Source: Sva-07 sp963774765 (GTDB taxonomy: Bacteria > Actinomycetota > Acidimicrobiia > Acidimicrobiales > Ilumatobacteraceae). Taken from it: 64,000 bases of DNA. The notes beneath the pieces were generated by a model. It did not search any database, had not been told where the DNA came from, and worked only from the letters and a program-made list of their open reading frames with translations. The stretch is taken from assembly GCA_963774765.1 (NCBI GenBank), contig CAVZGP010000011.1, forward strand, positions 744,001-808,000, given 5' to 3'. Shown piece after piece: positions 32,566 to 42,025 of the stretch. Within the stretch, counting starts at the first letter, position 1; the number at the start of each line of letters is the position of its first letter. Both the position numbers and the translations under genes were made by a program.

Positions 32566-35485
32566 GTGGCTGCGAAGAAGATCAGGATCCACGAGCTCGC
32601 GAAAGAGCTCGGGATGACGAACGCCGAGGTCCTGGACCTCTGCGGTGTGCTCGGCGTTGCCGCCAAGGGCCCGTCGTCCTCGCTCGCCGAGGCGTACGCC
32701 GACATGGTGACCCGTCGCGCTCGAGCGCGATGGGTTGACCCGTGACGAACAACCCGAAGAGGCCAAGCCGGCGAAGAAGGCGCCGGCGAAGAAGGCAGCC
32801 GCCAAGAAGCAGGCGGCCGGCGGATCCGACGCGAAGCCGAAGCCCGCCAAAAAGGCGCCAGCGAAACCGGCAGCAGAGAAGCCTGTCGATGCCGCCCCAG
32901 CGGACGATGAAGCGACGGCACCTGCCGTCGCGGCCGAGGTGGCCGTCGACGTTGCACCCGAGCCGACTCCGGAGCCCGAGGTTCGCACAGCGACCGTCGA
33001 GGAGACGCCGGTCGACGCCACTCCCGCGGTTGTCGAGGCACCGGAGAGCGAACCGGCGCCGACGCCGCCCGCTGCTTCCCCCGAACCCGTGGCATCCGCG
33101 CAGCCCGTGACGTCCCCCGAGCCAGCGCCCGTCGAGTCCGCACCGACGCCCGAGCCAGAACCGGCGCCCGTCGCGACCGCTCCGGCGCCCGCGCCTGCGG
33201 AGGTCGCGGACGCGTCGTCCCGCGTGATCTCGAGCGGCCGTCCCGCCGCCGACGGCCGTCCGCCCGAGCACCCAGTGGCGCCGGGCGAGGCCCGTCGTCC
33301 CGCACCGGACCGTCCCGAGGATGCACCCGCCGAGCGTCCGTTGTCGCCGAGCGGCAAGGCCATCCCGCCGCCACCCGGCCGTCCGCTGTCGCCCAGCGGC
33401 AAGGTCATCCCGCCTCCGCCCGGCTCGGCGCGCCCTGCCGGCTCGCGTCCTGGTGGCGGCCCCGGCGGCGCCCGTCCTCGTCCCGGCGGATTCACGCCGC
33501 GTCCTGGTGGTGGCCCCGGCGGTGGCCCAGGCGGTCGTCCCGGCGGCCCCGGTGGCGGGCCTGGTGGTGGCGGCCCCGGCCGTCCCGGAGGCAACCGTCC
33601 CAGCGGTCAGCGGCGTCCGCCGCGTCGTACCGGTCGTCGGCGTCGTCGTCGCGACCAGGACGACCTGCAGCCACAGTTCACGACCTACACGTCGTCCGAC
33701 GCTCCCGTTCCCGAGGGCGTGGTCATCATCGAGCGCGGCGTGTCGGCACAGGAGTTCGCTCCCAAGCTGAACCGCACCGCTGCCGATGTCGTGCGCTTCC
33801 TGCTCAACAACGGCGAAATGGTCACGGCCACCATGACGCTCGCCGACGAGCAGATGGAGCTGTTCGCGCTCGAGGTCGGTGCAGAGATCCTGCTGGTCGA
33901 ACCCGGCCAGCAGGAAGAGGTCGAACTGCAGAAGTTGTTCGACGACTCCGACGACGACGAGATGCAGGAACCGCGTCCCCCGGTGATCACCGTGATGGGT
34001 CACGTCGACCACGGCAAGACCACCCTGCTCGACCACATTCGCGGCGCCAACGTCGTCGAGGGCGAGGCCGGCGGCATCACCCAGCACATCGGTGCCTACC
34101 AGGTGCAGAACGAGCACGGCTCGGTCACGTTCCTCGACACCCCCGGCCACGCAGCGTTCACGCAGATGCGTGCCCGCGGTGCCGACGCCACCGACATCGT
34201 GGTGTTGATGGTCGCCGCCGACGACGGGATCATGCCGCAGACGATCGAGGCGATCAACCACGCTCGGGCGGCCGATGTGCCGATCGTCGTGGCGGTCAAC
34301 AAGATCGACAAGGACAACGCCGATCCGCAGCGTGTGCTCACGCAGCTCGCAGAGTACGAACTCGTGCCCGAGTCGTGGGGTGGCGACACGATCGTCGTCG
34401 AGATGTCGGCGCTCCAGGGCGTCGGCGTCGACGAGTTGATCGAGCAGTTGCAGGTCGTCGCCGAGCTCGAGGAGCTCACGGCGAACCCCACCGGGCGCGC
34501 CAAGGGCATCGTGATCGAAGCGCAGCTCGACAAGGGCCGGGGCCCGGTCGCCACGATCCTCGTCGACAAGGGCGAGCTCAAGGTCGGCGACCCCATCGTG
34601 GCGGGAGCCGCGTGGGGCAAGGTCCGAGCGATGATCAACGACAAGGGCGAACAGGTCAAGGTGGCCGGTCCGTCCACGCCGGTGCAGGTGCTCGGGCTGT
34701 CGCTCGTGCCCGAGGCCGGCGACGAGTTCCGTGCGGCCCCCGACGACAAGATCGCCCGCACGGTCGCCGAAGCACGTGAGCTGCGCCTCAAGGCGAAGCA
34801 TCTGCGTGAGGACGCCCGGGTCAAGACGGGCACGAAGCTGGAAGACATCTTCGCCCAGATCCAGTCGGGCGAGAAGGCCGCCGTCAACCTGATCCTGAAG
34901 GCCGACGTGCAGGGTTCGCTCGAAGCGGTCACCGAGTCGCTGCGACGCCTCGAACGCGACGAGGTCGACGTCAGCTTCGTGCATCGCGCCGTCGGCGGGA
35001 TCACCGAGAACGACATCACCCTGGCGAACGCCACGAACGCCACGATCATCGGCTTCAACGTGCGTCCCGATGGCAAGGCCCGCAAGCTCGCCGAGCAGGA
35101 AGAAGTGGAGATCCGTACCTACGAGATCATCTACAAGCTCCTCGAGGACATCGAGCAGGCCGTCATCGGCATGCTCGAGCCCGAGTTCGAGGAGCAGGTC
35201 ACCGGCGAAGCCGAGGTCCGCGAGATCTTCCGGGTGCCCAAGCTGGGTGCGATCGCCGGTTGCTATGTGCGCTCCGGTGTCATCACCCGCGGTTCGAAGG
35301 TGCGCTTCCTGCGCGACGGCACGATCATCTGGAAGGGCGACATCACGTCGCTCAAGCGGTTCAAGGACGATGCACGCGAGGTCCGCGAGGGCTTCGAGTG
35401 CGGTATCGGCCTGTCGGACTTTCAGGACCTCAAGCCGGGTGACCTGATCGAGACCTACCAGGACGTCGAGATCGCTCGTACGTGA
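32566..35485 (+). CDS. infB: Translation initiation factor IF-2 (apparent single-base insertion)
   Basis: About 972 residues when the extra base is removed. The N-terminal IF2 domain starts at the GTG 32566 (VAAKKIRIHELAKELGMTNA); at 32722 an inserted C in GCGCTCGAGCGC breaks the frame, and TRDEQPEEAKPAKKAPAKKA resumes in the next. A long Pro/Ala/Glu then Gly/Pro/Arg-rich linker (residues about 60-360) precedes the G domain: VMGHVDHGKTTLLDHIR, DTPGHAAFTQMR, NKIDKDNADP. The C-terminal domains end in GFECGIGLSDFQDLKPGDLI. IF-2 places fMet-tRNA on the 30S subunit. It is essential, so the indel is probably a sequence error. Confidence 0.93.
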
Positions 35486-35520
35486 TCGGCCAGCGGGGTT
35501 CGTCCCGGTAGGTTGCAGTG

Positions 35521-36165
35521 ATGTCCGCTGACCTCGATTTCTTCTTCGATCCTGTCTGCCCGTGGGCGTGGATCACCTCGCGATGGGTGACGAACGTCAG
35601 CGAGCTGCGCGACTACGAGGTCGACTGGCGGTTCATCTCGCTGTGGATACTCAACGAGGACAACACCCAGGAGTGGTACACGCCGCGGTATCGGGCCGGC
35701 CACTATCTCGGCCAGCAGGGCTTGCGGATCGCAGACTCGATTCGGCTGAGCGGGGGCGACCCGACGGCTGTCGGCCGGTGGTACACCACGATCGGTGAAG
35801 CGCTGCATGTGGGTGCCGAGCGCGAGGCCGCTCGTGACGACTCGCTGGTGTGGTACAAGGGTCTCCTGTCGGGCGCCGGGTTCTCCGAGTCGCACCTCGA
35901 CGCCGCCGACGACGAGTCGCACGACGAGTACATCCGCGCCGACACCGAGTTGGCGTTGAGCCGCACCGGCAGGGACGTCGGTACGCCGATCCTCACGTTC
36001 CACCCCGGCGCCGACAATGAGGCGAGCTTCTTCGGGCCGGTGATCTCCAAGGCTCCCTCCGGCGTCGAGGCGGTCGAGCTGTGGGATGCCGTCGAGAAGC
36101 TGGCCACCATGTCCGGCATGGCCGAGCTCAAGCGATCCAACCGGGTCGCCCCCGACTTCACCTGA
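35521..36165 (+). CDS. DsbA-fold thioredoxin-like protein (Rv2466c-type)
   Basis: 214 residues. ATG at 35521, 6 nt after TAGGTT (leaderless). The thioredoxin core has DPVCPWAWITSRW (active site Cys13-Pro-Trp-Ala16) and the cis-Pro strand DVGTPILTF. Mycobacterial Rv2466c, a mycothiol-dependent reductase, has the CPWC motif; here the second Cys is Ala, so a monothiol mechanism is expected. Helical insert typical of DsbA/FrnE proteins. It sits between infB and rbfA, where usually only small ribosome genes occur, and has its own promoter-like box. Confidence 0.82.
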   Translation: MSADLDFFFDPVCPWAWITSRWVTNVSELRDYEVDWRFISLWILNEDNTQEWYTPRYRAGHYLGQQGLRIADSIRLSGGDPTAVGRWYTTIGEALHVGAEREAARDDSLVWYKGLLSGAGFSESHLDAADDESHDEYIRADTELALSRTGRDVGTPILTFHPGADNEASFFGPVISKAPSGVEAVELWDAVEKLATMSGMAELKRSNRVAPDFT

Positions 36166-36196
36166 TTGCACCAGGGGTCTGACCCCTGGTGAAATT
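36164..36196. repeat. 33-nt stop-codon palindrome, family A copy 2
   Basis: GATTGCACCAGGGGTC (36164-36179), centre T, GACCCCTGGTGAAATT (36181-36196); 14 of 16 arm positions pair. Its first two bases are the GA of the DsbA-like gene stop TGA (36163-36165). The right arm is of the AATTTC type, the left of the GATTGC type. It lies 7 nt before the rbfA ribosome site. Confidence 0.88.
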
Positions 36197-36215
36197 CTCA
36201 CCGAGGAGGTTTTCG

Positions 36216-36662
36216 ATGGCAGGCAAGCGCAGCAGTCGCAGTGGTAGTCGCAGCAGCACCCCGAAGTACTCGCGCAGCGCACGGGTGAGCACCACCTTGC
36301 AGGAGATCATCGCCGACGAACTCGTACGCATCGACGACGAACGGCTCACGTTCGTGACCGTGACCGGTATCGACGTCGACCCGGAACTCAACCGGGCGAT
36401 CGTGTTCTTCGACTCGCTCGCTGATGAGGACGGCGACGCTGAGATCCTCGAAGCATTCGCCGATCATCGGATCCGCTTGCAGTCCTCGATCGCGAAGCAG
36501 ATCCGGGCGAAGAAGACCCCGATCCTCGACTTCCGTCCCGACATGGTGATCCGCTCGGCGGCCCGCATCGACGAGATCTTGAAGTCGGATCGGGCACGCA
36601 TCGAACGCGAGGCATCGGCAGCGGCCGAGGCGTCGGACGCCGACGATTCCACCGAGGTCTGA
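36216..36662 (+). CDS. rbfA: Ribosome-binding factor A
   Basis: 148 residues. ATG at 36216 with GAGGAGG 6 nt upstream. A basic Ser/Arg/Lys N-terminus (MAGKRSSRSGSRSSTPKYSR) precedes the KH-like RbfA core: LQEIIADELVRIDDERLTFV, VTGIDVDPELNRAIVFFDSL and VIRSAARIDEILK. It assists 16S processing and 30S assembly in the cold. Its stop overlaps the truB ATG (TGATG). Confidence 0.92.
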   Translation: MAGKRSSRSGSRSSTPKYSRSARVSTTLQEIIADELVRIDDERLTFVTVTGIDVDPELNRAIVFFDSLADEDGDAEILEAFADHRIRLQSSIAKQIRAKKTPILDFRPDMVIRSAARIDEILKSDRARIEREASAAAEASDADDSTEV

Positions 36663-37528
36663 TGGCACGGCGCAAGCCGGCGACGACGCACGGGATCGCC
36701 GTCGTCGACAAGCCCGCCGGGGTGACGAGCCACGATGTCGTCGGCATGCTCCGCCGACGATTCGGCGAGCGCCAGGTCGGCCATGGCGGCACGCTCGATC
36801 CCGACGCGACCGGAGTTCTCGTCGTCGCCGTCGGCAAGGCGACTCGGCTGTTGCGCTTCGTCGAGAAGACCCGCAAGGGGTACACGGGCGAGATCGTCCT
36901 CGGTGCGGCCACCTCCACGCTCGACGACTCGGGCGACGTGCTGGCCACGTTCGACATGTCGACCGTGACCATCGACGACGCCCGACACGCTGTTGCCGAG
37001 CACCTCGTCGGTGACATCGAGCAGGTGCCGCCGATGGTCTCGGCGATACGGATCGACGGCAAGCGACTCCACGAACTGGCACGCGAGGGCATCGAAGTCG
37101 AACGGGCACCCCGACCGGTGACGATCCACCACTTCGACGTGATCGACTGGGCCGAGCCCGGAGTGCTGAGCGTTGATGTCGAGTGTTCCGCCGGCACCTA
37201 CATCCGCACGCTCGCCGATGATCTCGGACGTCTGCTCGGCGGGGGAGCGCATCTGCGCACTCTCCGCCGAACTCATGTCGGCGAGTTCACGCTCGCCGAG
37301 GCCGCGGGGCCTGATTCGTGCGAACTGCTCCCGGTCGCCAGCGCGGTGCGCTCGCTGATCGCGGTCACGGTCGACGACGACGTGGCGGGGCTCGTCGGCA
37401 ACGGACGCGTGCTCGATGCGTGGGATGGCGAGGGCCCGTGGGCGGTGTTCGACACCGCGGGCGAGCTGCTGGCCGTCTATGAGGCGTTTCGTGGCCAGGC
37501 CAAGCCGGCTGTGGTGCTGCCCCGGTGA
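36662..37528 (+). CDS. truB: tRNA pseudouridine(55) synthase TruB
   Basis: 288 residues, forms pseudouridine 55 in the T loop of tRNAs. ATG at 36662 overlaps the rbfA stop. The motif GGTLDPDATGVLVV holds the catalytic Asp (about residue 46). KPAGVTSHDVV and the RNA-binding PMVSAIRIDGKRLHELAREG also fit. The C-terminal PUA-like part is GRVLDAWDGEGPWAVFDTAG. It continues the nusA-infB-rbfA block. Confidence 0.94.
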   Translation: MARRKPATTHGIAVVDKPAGVTSHDVVGMLRRRFGERQVGHGGTLDPDATGVLVVAVGKATRLLRFVEKTRKGYTGEIVLGAATSTLDDSGDVLATFDMSTVTIDDARHAVAEHLVGDIEQVPPMVSAIRIDGKRLHELAREGIEVERAPRPVTIHHFDVIDWAEPGVLSVDVECSAGTYIRTLADDLGRLLGGGAHLRTLRRTHVGEFTLAEAAGPDSCELLPVASAVRSLIAVTVDDDVAGLVGNGRVLDAWDGEGPWAVFDTAGELLAVYEAFRGQAKPAVVLPR

Positions 37529-37554
37529 CTGCTTCGCAGAGGTAGCGGCGCCGC

Positions 37555-37567
37555 TAGCGTTGCCACC
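37555..37567 (+). promoter_or_regulatory. Leaderless -10 box for ribF
   Basis: TAGCGT at 37555-37560, seven bases before the GTG start at 37568. Confidence 0.45.
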
Positions 37568-38509
37568 GTGCTCGTCGTGACCGACCTCCAGAGCTGTCCG
37601 TGGACGGACGAACGCGCGGTGATCACGATCGGGGCCTACGACGGCGTGCATCTCGGCCATCGCGCCGTCATCGACCAGGTGAAGCGGCGTGCGGCCGACG
37701 TCGGGGCGAGGTCGGTCGTCGTGACCTTCGACCGCCATCCGGCCAGCGTGGTTCGACCGGAATCGGCACCGAACCTGCTGACGAGTCCTGATCAGAAGAT
37801 GGAGCTGCTCGAGTCGACGGGTGTCGATGCTGTCGTCGTCGTCCCGTTCGACGCCGACCAAGCCGCCGAGAGCCCCGAGTCGTTCGTCGATCGGGTCCTG
37901 GTGCAATGTCTGCAGACTCGGGTGATCGTGGTCGGTGAGGACTTCCATTTCGGACGTCATCGCGACGGCAACGTCGATCTGCTCCGCAAGGTCGGCGTCG
38001 ACGCCGATTTCGATGTCGAGCCGATCCAGCTCGTGATGCGCCTCGACGGGATCGATGAACCGGTCAGCAGCACCGCGATCCGACGCGCCCTCGCCGGCGG
38101 AGACATCACTCGCGCGAACGCGATGCTCGGTCGTCCGTACGAGGTCCGCGGCGAGGTCTTCGCGGGTGACCAGCGTGGGCGGCTGCTCGGCTTCCCCACG
38201 GCGAACGTCGCGGTGCCTGCCGGGATGTGCCTTCCCGCCGATGGCGTGTACGCCGGCGTGTACGAGCGCCCGAACGGCGATGTCAACGGATGCGCGATCA
38301 ACCTCGGGCGCCGACCGACGTTCTACGAGCACGCCGACACCTCTCTGCTCGAGGCGCACCTGCTCGACATCGACGTCGATCTCTACGGCGAGACTGCCCA
38401 CGTCCGTTTCGAGTACTTCCTGCGCAGCGAGCGCAAGTTCGACGGTGTCGACGCACTGATCGCGCAGCTCGGCCACGATGTCGCCCACGCCCGCGATCTG
38501 CTTGCCTGA
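37568..38509 (+). CDS. ribF: Bifunctional riboflavin kinase/FAD synthetase
   Basis: 313 residues. GTG start at 37568. The N-terminal adenylyltransferase domain has GAYDGVHLGHRAVIDQ (HxGH nucleotide site) and SSTAIRRALAGGDI; the C-terminal kinase domain has RLLGFPTANVAVP, the riboflavin kinase motif, and VRFEYFLRSERKF. It makes FMN and FAD, which feed the many flavoenzymes of this window. Follows truB as in other Actinobacteria. Confidence 0.94.
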   Translation: MLVVTDLQSCPWTDERAVITIGAYDGVHLGHRAVIDQVKRRAADVGARSVVVTFDRHPASVVRPESAPNLLTSPDQKMELLESTGVDAVVVVPFDADQAAESPESFVDRVLVQCLQTRVIVVGEDFHFGRHRDGNVDLLRKVGVDADFDVEPIQLVMRLDGIDEPVSSTAIRRALAGGDITRANAMLGRPYEVRGEVFAGDQRGRLLGFPTANVAVPAGMCLPADGVYAGVYERPNGDVNGCAINLGRRPTFYEHADTSLLEAHLLDIDVDLYGETAHVRFEYFLRSERKFDGVDALIAQLGHDVAHARDLLA

Positions 38510-38549
38510 CCCACCCGAACCCGACGACGCGGCCGCAGCCGGGTGAGCC

Positions 38550-39722
38550 TTAGCCGGCGGGCCAGATCACCTTGGCGTCGGCGTCGTAGATGCGATCGAG
38601 GATGTCGCTGAGGTAGTCGGCAGCGCTCGGGGTTTCTGCGTCACCGAACAACCCGACCTCGGCGTAGGTGTCGAGTTCGTCCTGGAGCGCCGCCACGTCG
38701 GCGACGCCGTAGCCCGTTCCGGCGGGCGTCAGTTCGGAGATGAGGGCGGCATCGGTGGTCCAGCGGAACACCTCGCCTTCCGGCGACAGGAAGTTGGGGT
38801 TGCCGCCCGAGTTGATCAACTCGACCGCCGTGTTCGCGGCGGCCTCAGGGTCGGCGATCGCGTCGGCGAGGCCGAGCATCGTGGCGCGCATGAAATCCTC
38901 GGCGGCGGTGGGGTGCTCGGCGATGAATCCAGCATTGCCGTAGATGATGCCGAACGAGCCCGGGATGTCGTAGTCGAGCGGGTCGAACAGGTCGAACTCG
39001 ATGCCGGCGCGTTCGAGTGTGCCGGGCTCGTTGCTCTTGTAGCCCGGGAATCCGTCGATCGACTCGATGGCGATGTGCGCCGTTGGATCGAAACCGTCGA
39101 GCAGCACCGTCTCGTAGTCCTCGTTCTCGACCAGTCCAGCGGTGGCGAGCATGGCCGCGATGCTGGGAGGCAGCTTGCCCTTGACCCCGATCGTCGAGCC
39201 GGCGAGGTCGGCGAGTTCGGCGGCGATGCCCGGCTTGACGATGAGCGAGTCGATGGCGGTCGGACCCTCGACGGCGGTCACAACGAATTCAGCATCGTTG
39301 GCGGCGGCGAAGGCAACCACCTCGCTGAACGAGCCTCCTGAGGAGAACTGGGCGTCGTTCTCGGCGATGAGTGGGTAGTTGGCCGTCGAGAAGCTCGGAG
39401 TGATCTCGACGTCGAGGCACATGTCGTCGTAGTACCCGTTGGCGTCGGCGACGATGATGTCGACGATCGAGGCCGTGGCGGCGAAGTCGAACCCGGTGAG
39501 GTAGGTGATGGTGCCAGCGGCCTCGTTGGCAGCACATCGATCGGCGGGGAAGGCCGCGCCGGCGACGACCTCAGCACCTCCGCTCGACGAATCGGACGTG
39601 GCGGTCTCGACGCCGCTCGTGTCGGTGCTCGCGTCGTCGGTCGACGAGTCGCCGTCGCTGCTGCATGCGGCGAACACGACGACGGGAACGATGGCGAGCG
39701 AGATTGTGGTGCGAAGTCGCAT
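38550..39722 (-). CDS. ABC transporter substrate-binding lipoprotein (NMT1/THI5-like)
   Basis: 390 residues, ATG at 39722. Signal peptide with lipobox VVVFAACSS, then a Ser/Asp/Thr-rich linker to about residue 60. The globular domain is of the NMT1/SsuA/TauA type: ITYLTGFDFAATASIVDIIV, FSSGGSFSEVVAF, GFIAEHPTAAEDFMRATMLG. Family members bind nitrate, taurine/alkanesulfonates or pyrimidine precursors; the actual ligand is not visible. It is last of a three-gene operon: ATPase (40561) to permease (39800) to this gene. Confidence 0.87.
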   Translation of the reverse strand: MRLRTTISLAIVPVVVFAACSSDGDSSTDDASTDTSGVETATSDSSSGGAEVVAGAAFPADRCAANEAAGTITYLTGFDFAATASIVDIIVADANGYYDDMCLDVEITPSFSTANYPLIAENDAQFSSGGSFSEVVAFAAANDAEFVVTAVEGPTAIDSLIVKPGIAAELADLAGSTIGVKGKLPPSIAAMLATAGLVENEDYETVLLDGFDPTAHIAIESIDGFPGYKSNEPGTLERAGIEFDLFDPLDYDIPGSFGIIYGNAGFIAEHPTAAEDFMRATMLGLADAIADPEAAANTAVELINSGGNPNFLSPEGEVFRWTTDAALISELTPAGTGYGVADVAALQDELDTYAEVGLFGDAETPSAADYLSDILDRIYDADAKVIWPAG

Positions 39723-39799
39723 CGGTGGTCCAGTTCTGGGGAGGTTTCGGGGCCTCATGATGCCACGCAACTCCCCCGATCGGGCAGTCACGGTGGTCG

Positions 39800-40564
39800 T
39801 CAGGAGCGCTGCGATACGTGCCACTTCAGCAGGCTGCGCTCGAGCACCGAGATGAAGAGCAGGCCGACGATGCCGAGCAGCGCAGCCGAGGTGATCGTCG
39901 CCCACAATGTCTCGGCCTGATTGCTCGCTGCGGCGGTCCGCCCGATCGCGCCGAGGCCGTCGCGGGTGAGTGCTGAACCTTCGGCGAAGTATGCGGCGGC
40001 CAGCCCCAGGCCGAGTGCGAACCGCAACGTCGTGAAGATCGACGGCAGCGATGCCGGCAGCCGCAGCCTCCAGAAGACCTCCCACGGGCGTGCGTCGACG
40101 CTGGCGAGAAGTTCCCGAGCGGCGGGGTCGGCAGACTTCATTCCGCCGACCACCCCGAACGTGCACACGGGGAATGCGGTGAAGGCAACCATGAACAGAA
40201 TCGTCGGCGCTCCGCCGTCGAGCCACAGCACGACCGAGGTGATGTAGGCCACCCAGGGTGTCACCAGGATCAGGATCAGCACCGGTTGTGTGGCCTCCTC
40301 GATGAACCGCGATGACGCCATCAGCGCGCCGACGACGATCGCGCAGGCCATGGCGATCGAGAGTCCCACCACCATGTGCCAGGCAGTGGTGACGGCATTG
40401 GACCAATAGAACTCGGGTGCTTCGGCGAGTTGGCGCAAGATCTCCGACGGTGGCAGGAGGACGAACCGCCGGATGTCGAAGAACTGGACAGCCGCCTCCC
40501 ACAGCACGCAGAACGTGGCGATGCCGACAAGTGGTGCGACGACGCGTCGAACGTTCGGGCTCAC
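39800..40564 (-). CDS. ABC transporter permease (NitT/TauT type)
   Basis: 254 residues from a GTG at 40564 (VSPNVRRVVAPLVGIATFCV). Six hydrophobic segments; the binding-protein-dependent transport loop (EAA motif) reads EVFWRLRLPASLPSIFTTLR (about residues 165-184). Its start overlaps the ATPase stop (GTGA), so both are translationally coupled. It forms the membrane channel for the ligand bound by the downstream lipoprotein. Confidence 0.9.
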   Translation of the reverse strand: MSPNVRRVVAPLVGIATFCVLWEAAVQFFDIRRFVLLPPSEILRQLAEAPEFYWSNAVTTAWHMVVGLSIAMACAIVVGALMASSRFIEEATQPVLILILVTPWVAYITSVVLWLDGGAPTILFMVAFTAFPVCTFGVVGGMKSADPAARELLASVDARPWEVFWRLRLPASLPSIFTTLRFALGLGLAAAYFAEGSALTRDGLGAIGRTAAASNQAETLWATITSAALLGIVGLLFISVLERSLLKWHVSQRS

Positions 40565-41325
40565 CGGTGCATCCCATCGCTCAGCGCTGCCCGCAATCGA
40601 GTCGTGATGTGAAAGAACTCGTCGGTGTCCTCGACGTCGGGCAGGCGCGGATGTTCGAGGTCGATCGCGATGTCCTCGGTGACCCGTCCCGGTCGTGACG
40701 ACATCACCGCGACCCGGTCGGACAGGAATGTCGCCTCGGGGATCGAGTGGGTGACGAACAACACGGTCGTGCCGAGCGGTTCGCACAGACGACCGAGCAG
40801 GTGGCGCATGTCGGTACGGGTCATCTCGTCGAGCGCGGCGAACGGTTCGTCCATCAAGAGGATCGGTGCGTCGATCGCGAACGCGCGCACCAGCCCCACG
40901 CGCTGCTGCATGCCACCCGAGAGTTCGTGCGGGTAGGCGTCGCGGAAGTCGCCGAGGCCGACCTCGTCGAGCAGGTCGTCGACCGACGCGCTCGGCGTCG
41001 CCGGCGATGCCCGACGGTTGATGTCGAGCAGAAGGCGTGCGTTTGCCTCAACCGTTCGCCAGGGAAGGAGTGCGGGCGACTGGGGAACGAAGCCGATCTG
41101 CTTGTGGCGCCGGGCCTCGGTCGGCGACATGCCGTTGACGACGATCTCGCCCGACGACGGTTGTTCGAGTCCGGCGATCAGCCGCAGCAGGGTGGTCTTG
41201 CCGCACCCCGATGGCCCGAGCAGCGTGACCGTCTCTCCCTCGTCGACGAGGAGATCGATCGGTGCCAGTGCGTCGAGCGGCCCGAACGACTTCGCGACGT
41301 TGCGCACTTCGATCCGGGGCGACAC
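40561..41325 (-). CDS. ABC transporter ATP-binding protein (NitT/TauT type)
   Basis: 254 residues from a GTG at 41325; another GTG at 41349 would add eight residues. Walker A GPSGCGKTTLLRLIAGL (about 38-54), Q-loop VPQSPALLPW, signature LSGGMQQRVGLVRAF, Walker B LLMDEPFAALDE and H-switch VTHSIPEAT. Powers import through the permease gene that overlaps its stop. First gene of the operon. Confidence 0.92.
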   Translation of the reverse strand: MSPRIEVRNVAKSFGPLDALAPIDLLVDEGETVTLLGPSGCGKTTLLRLIAGLEQPSSGEIVVNGMSPTEARRHKQIGFVPQSPALLPWRTVEANARLLLDINRRASPATPSASVDDLLDEVGLGDFRDAYPHELSGGMQQRVGLVRAFAIDAPILLMDEPFAALDEMTRTDMRHLLGRLCEPLGTTVLFVTHSIPEATFLSDRVAVMSSRPGRVTEDIAIDLEHPRLPDVEDTDEFFHITTRLRAALSDGMHR

Positions 41326-41511
41326 GACGAGCGAGCGTACTTGCGCCACCGGAATCTGCTCTCCGGAGCACCATCCGGGGTCCCGTTGTGGCGTGCCATC
41401 CGTGCCCGTAGCATTGCGAGGTCCGTTCGGGCTGGATCTCCGGCGCGGGCGTGATGCACACGGGAGCCATCCGGCACCCGATGCGACCTCCGACCAAGAA
41501 GGCGACACACC

Positions 41512-41790
41512 ATGGCTGACATTGCCGACACCACACCGAACACCACGGCGACGATCGAGAAGTACCGCACCCACGAGACCGACACCGGCTCACCCGAGGT
41601 GCAGATCGCGCTGCTCACCGAGCGCATCACGCACCTCACCGAGCACCTCAAGGTCCACAAGAAGGATCACCACAGCCGCCGTGGCCTGCTGATGCTCGTC
41701 GGCCGCCGTCGTCGCATGCTCGACTACGTCAAGAAGATCGACGTCGAGCGCTACCGCAAGATCATCGCCGATCAGGGCCTGCGCCGCTGA
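41512..41790 (+). CDS. rpsO: 30S ribosomal protein S15
   Basis: 92 residues. ATG at 41512; no strong ribosome site (AGAAGG is near 41497). Signatures: GSPEVQIALLTERI, HLKVHKKDHHSRRGLLMLVG and RRRMLDYV. S15 binds the 16S central domain. It is followed by pnp, an order shared by most bacteria. Confidence 0.96.
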   Translation: MADIADTTPNTTATIEKYRTHETDTGSPEVQIALLTERITHLTEHLKVHKKDHHSRRGLLMLVGRRRRMLDYVKKIDVERYRKIIADQGLRR

Positions 41791-41988
41791 CCCCTCCGGC
41801 CGTGCGCCCGTGCCGTCGCACGGCGACGAACTCCAGATAGAGTGCCATTCGGAGTCGGAACGTCCGGCCCCGCAACATGAGCGAACCGTTGTCGGTTGCC
41901 GGTTGCTGAATCCGAACGCTGCACGTTTCTGACGGTGCCGGCCGTGTCGGGTTGACCAACTGGGAACCGGCCGATCGCTCCAAGAGGC

Positions 41989-42025
41989 GCACTCCCGAGG
42001 GGGAGTGCACGCGAAAGGAGCCCTT
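41989..42025 (+). promoter_or_regulatory. pnp leader hairpin and ribosome-binding site
   Basis: GCACTCCC (41989-41996) pairs perfectly with GGGAGTGC (42001-42008) around GAGG; AAAGGAG follows at 42013-42019, 6 nt before the GTG. The hairpin is close enough to the ribosome site to influence pnp translation or mRNA decay. The rest of the 235-nt rpsO-pnp spacer shows nothing further. Confidence 0.5.

Noticed and set aside
33420..33660. Gly/Pro/Arg repeat region as a separate gene or collagen-like protein
   Set aside because: It is the variable linker of IF-2, as in other actinobacterial IF-2 proteins.
36164..36196. Ordinary rho-independent terminator after the DsbA-like gene
   Set aside because: No T-tract follows, and the palindrome belongs to a dispersed family of fixed 33-nt length.
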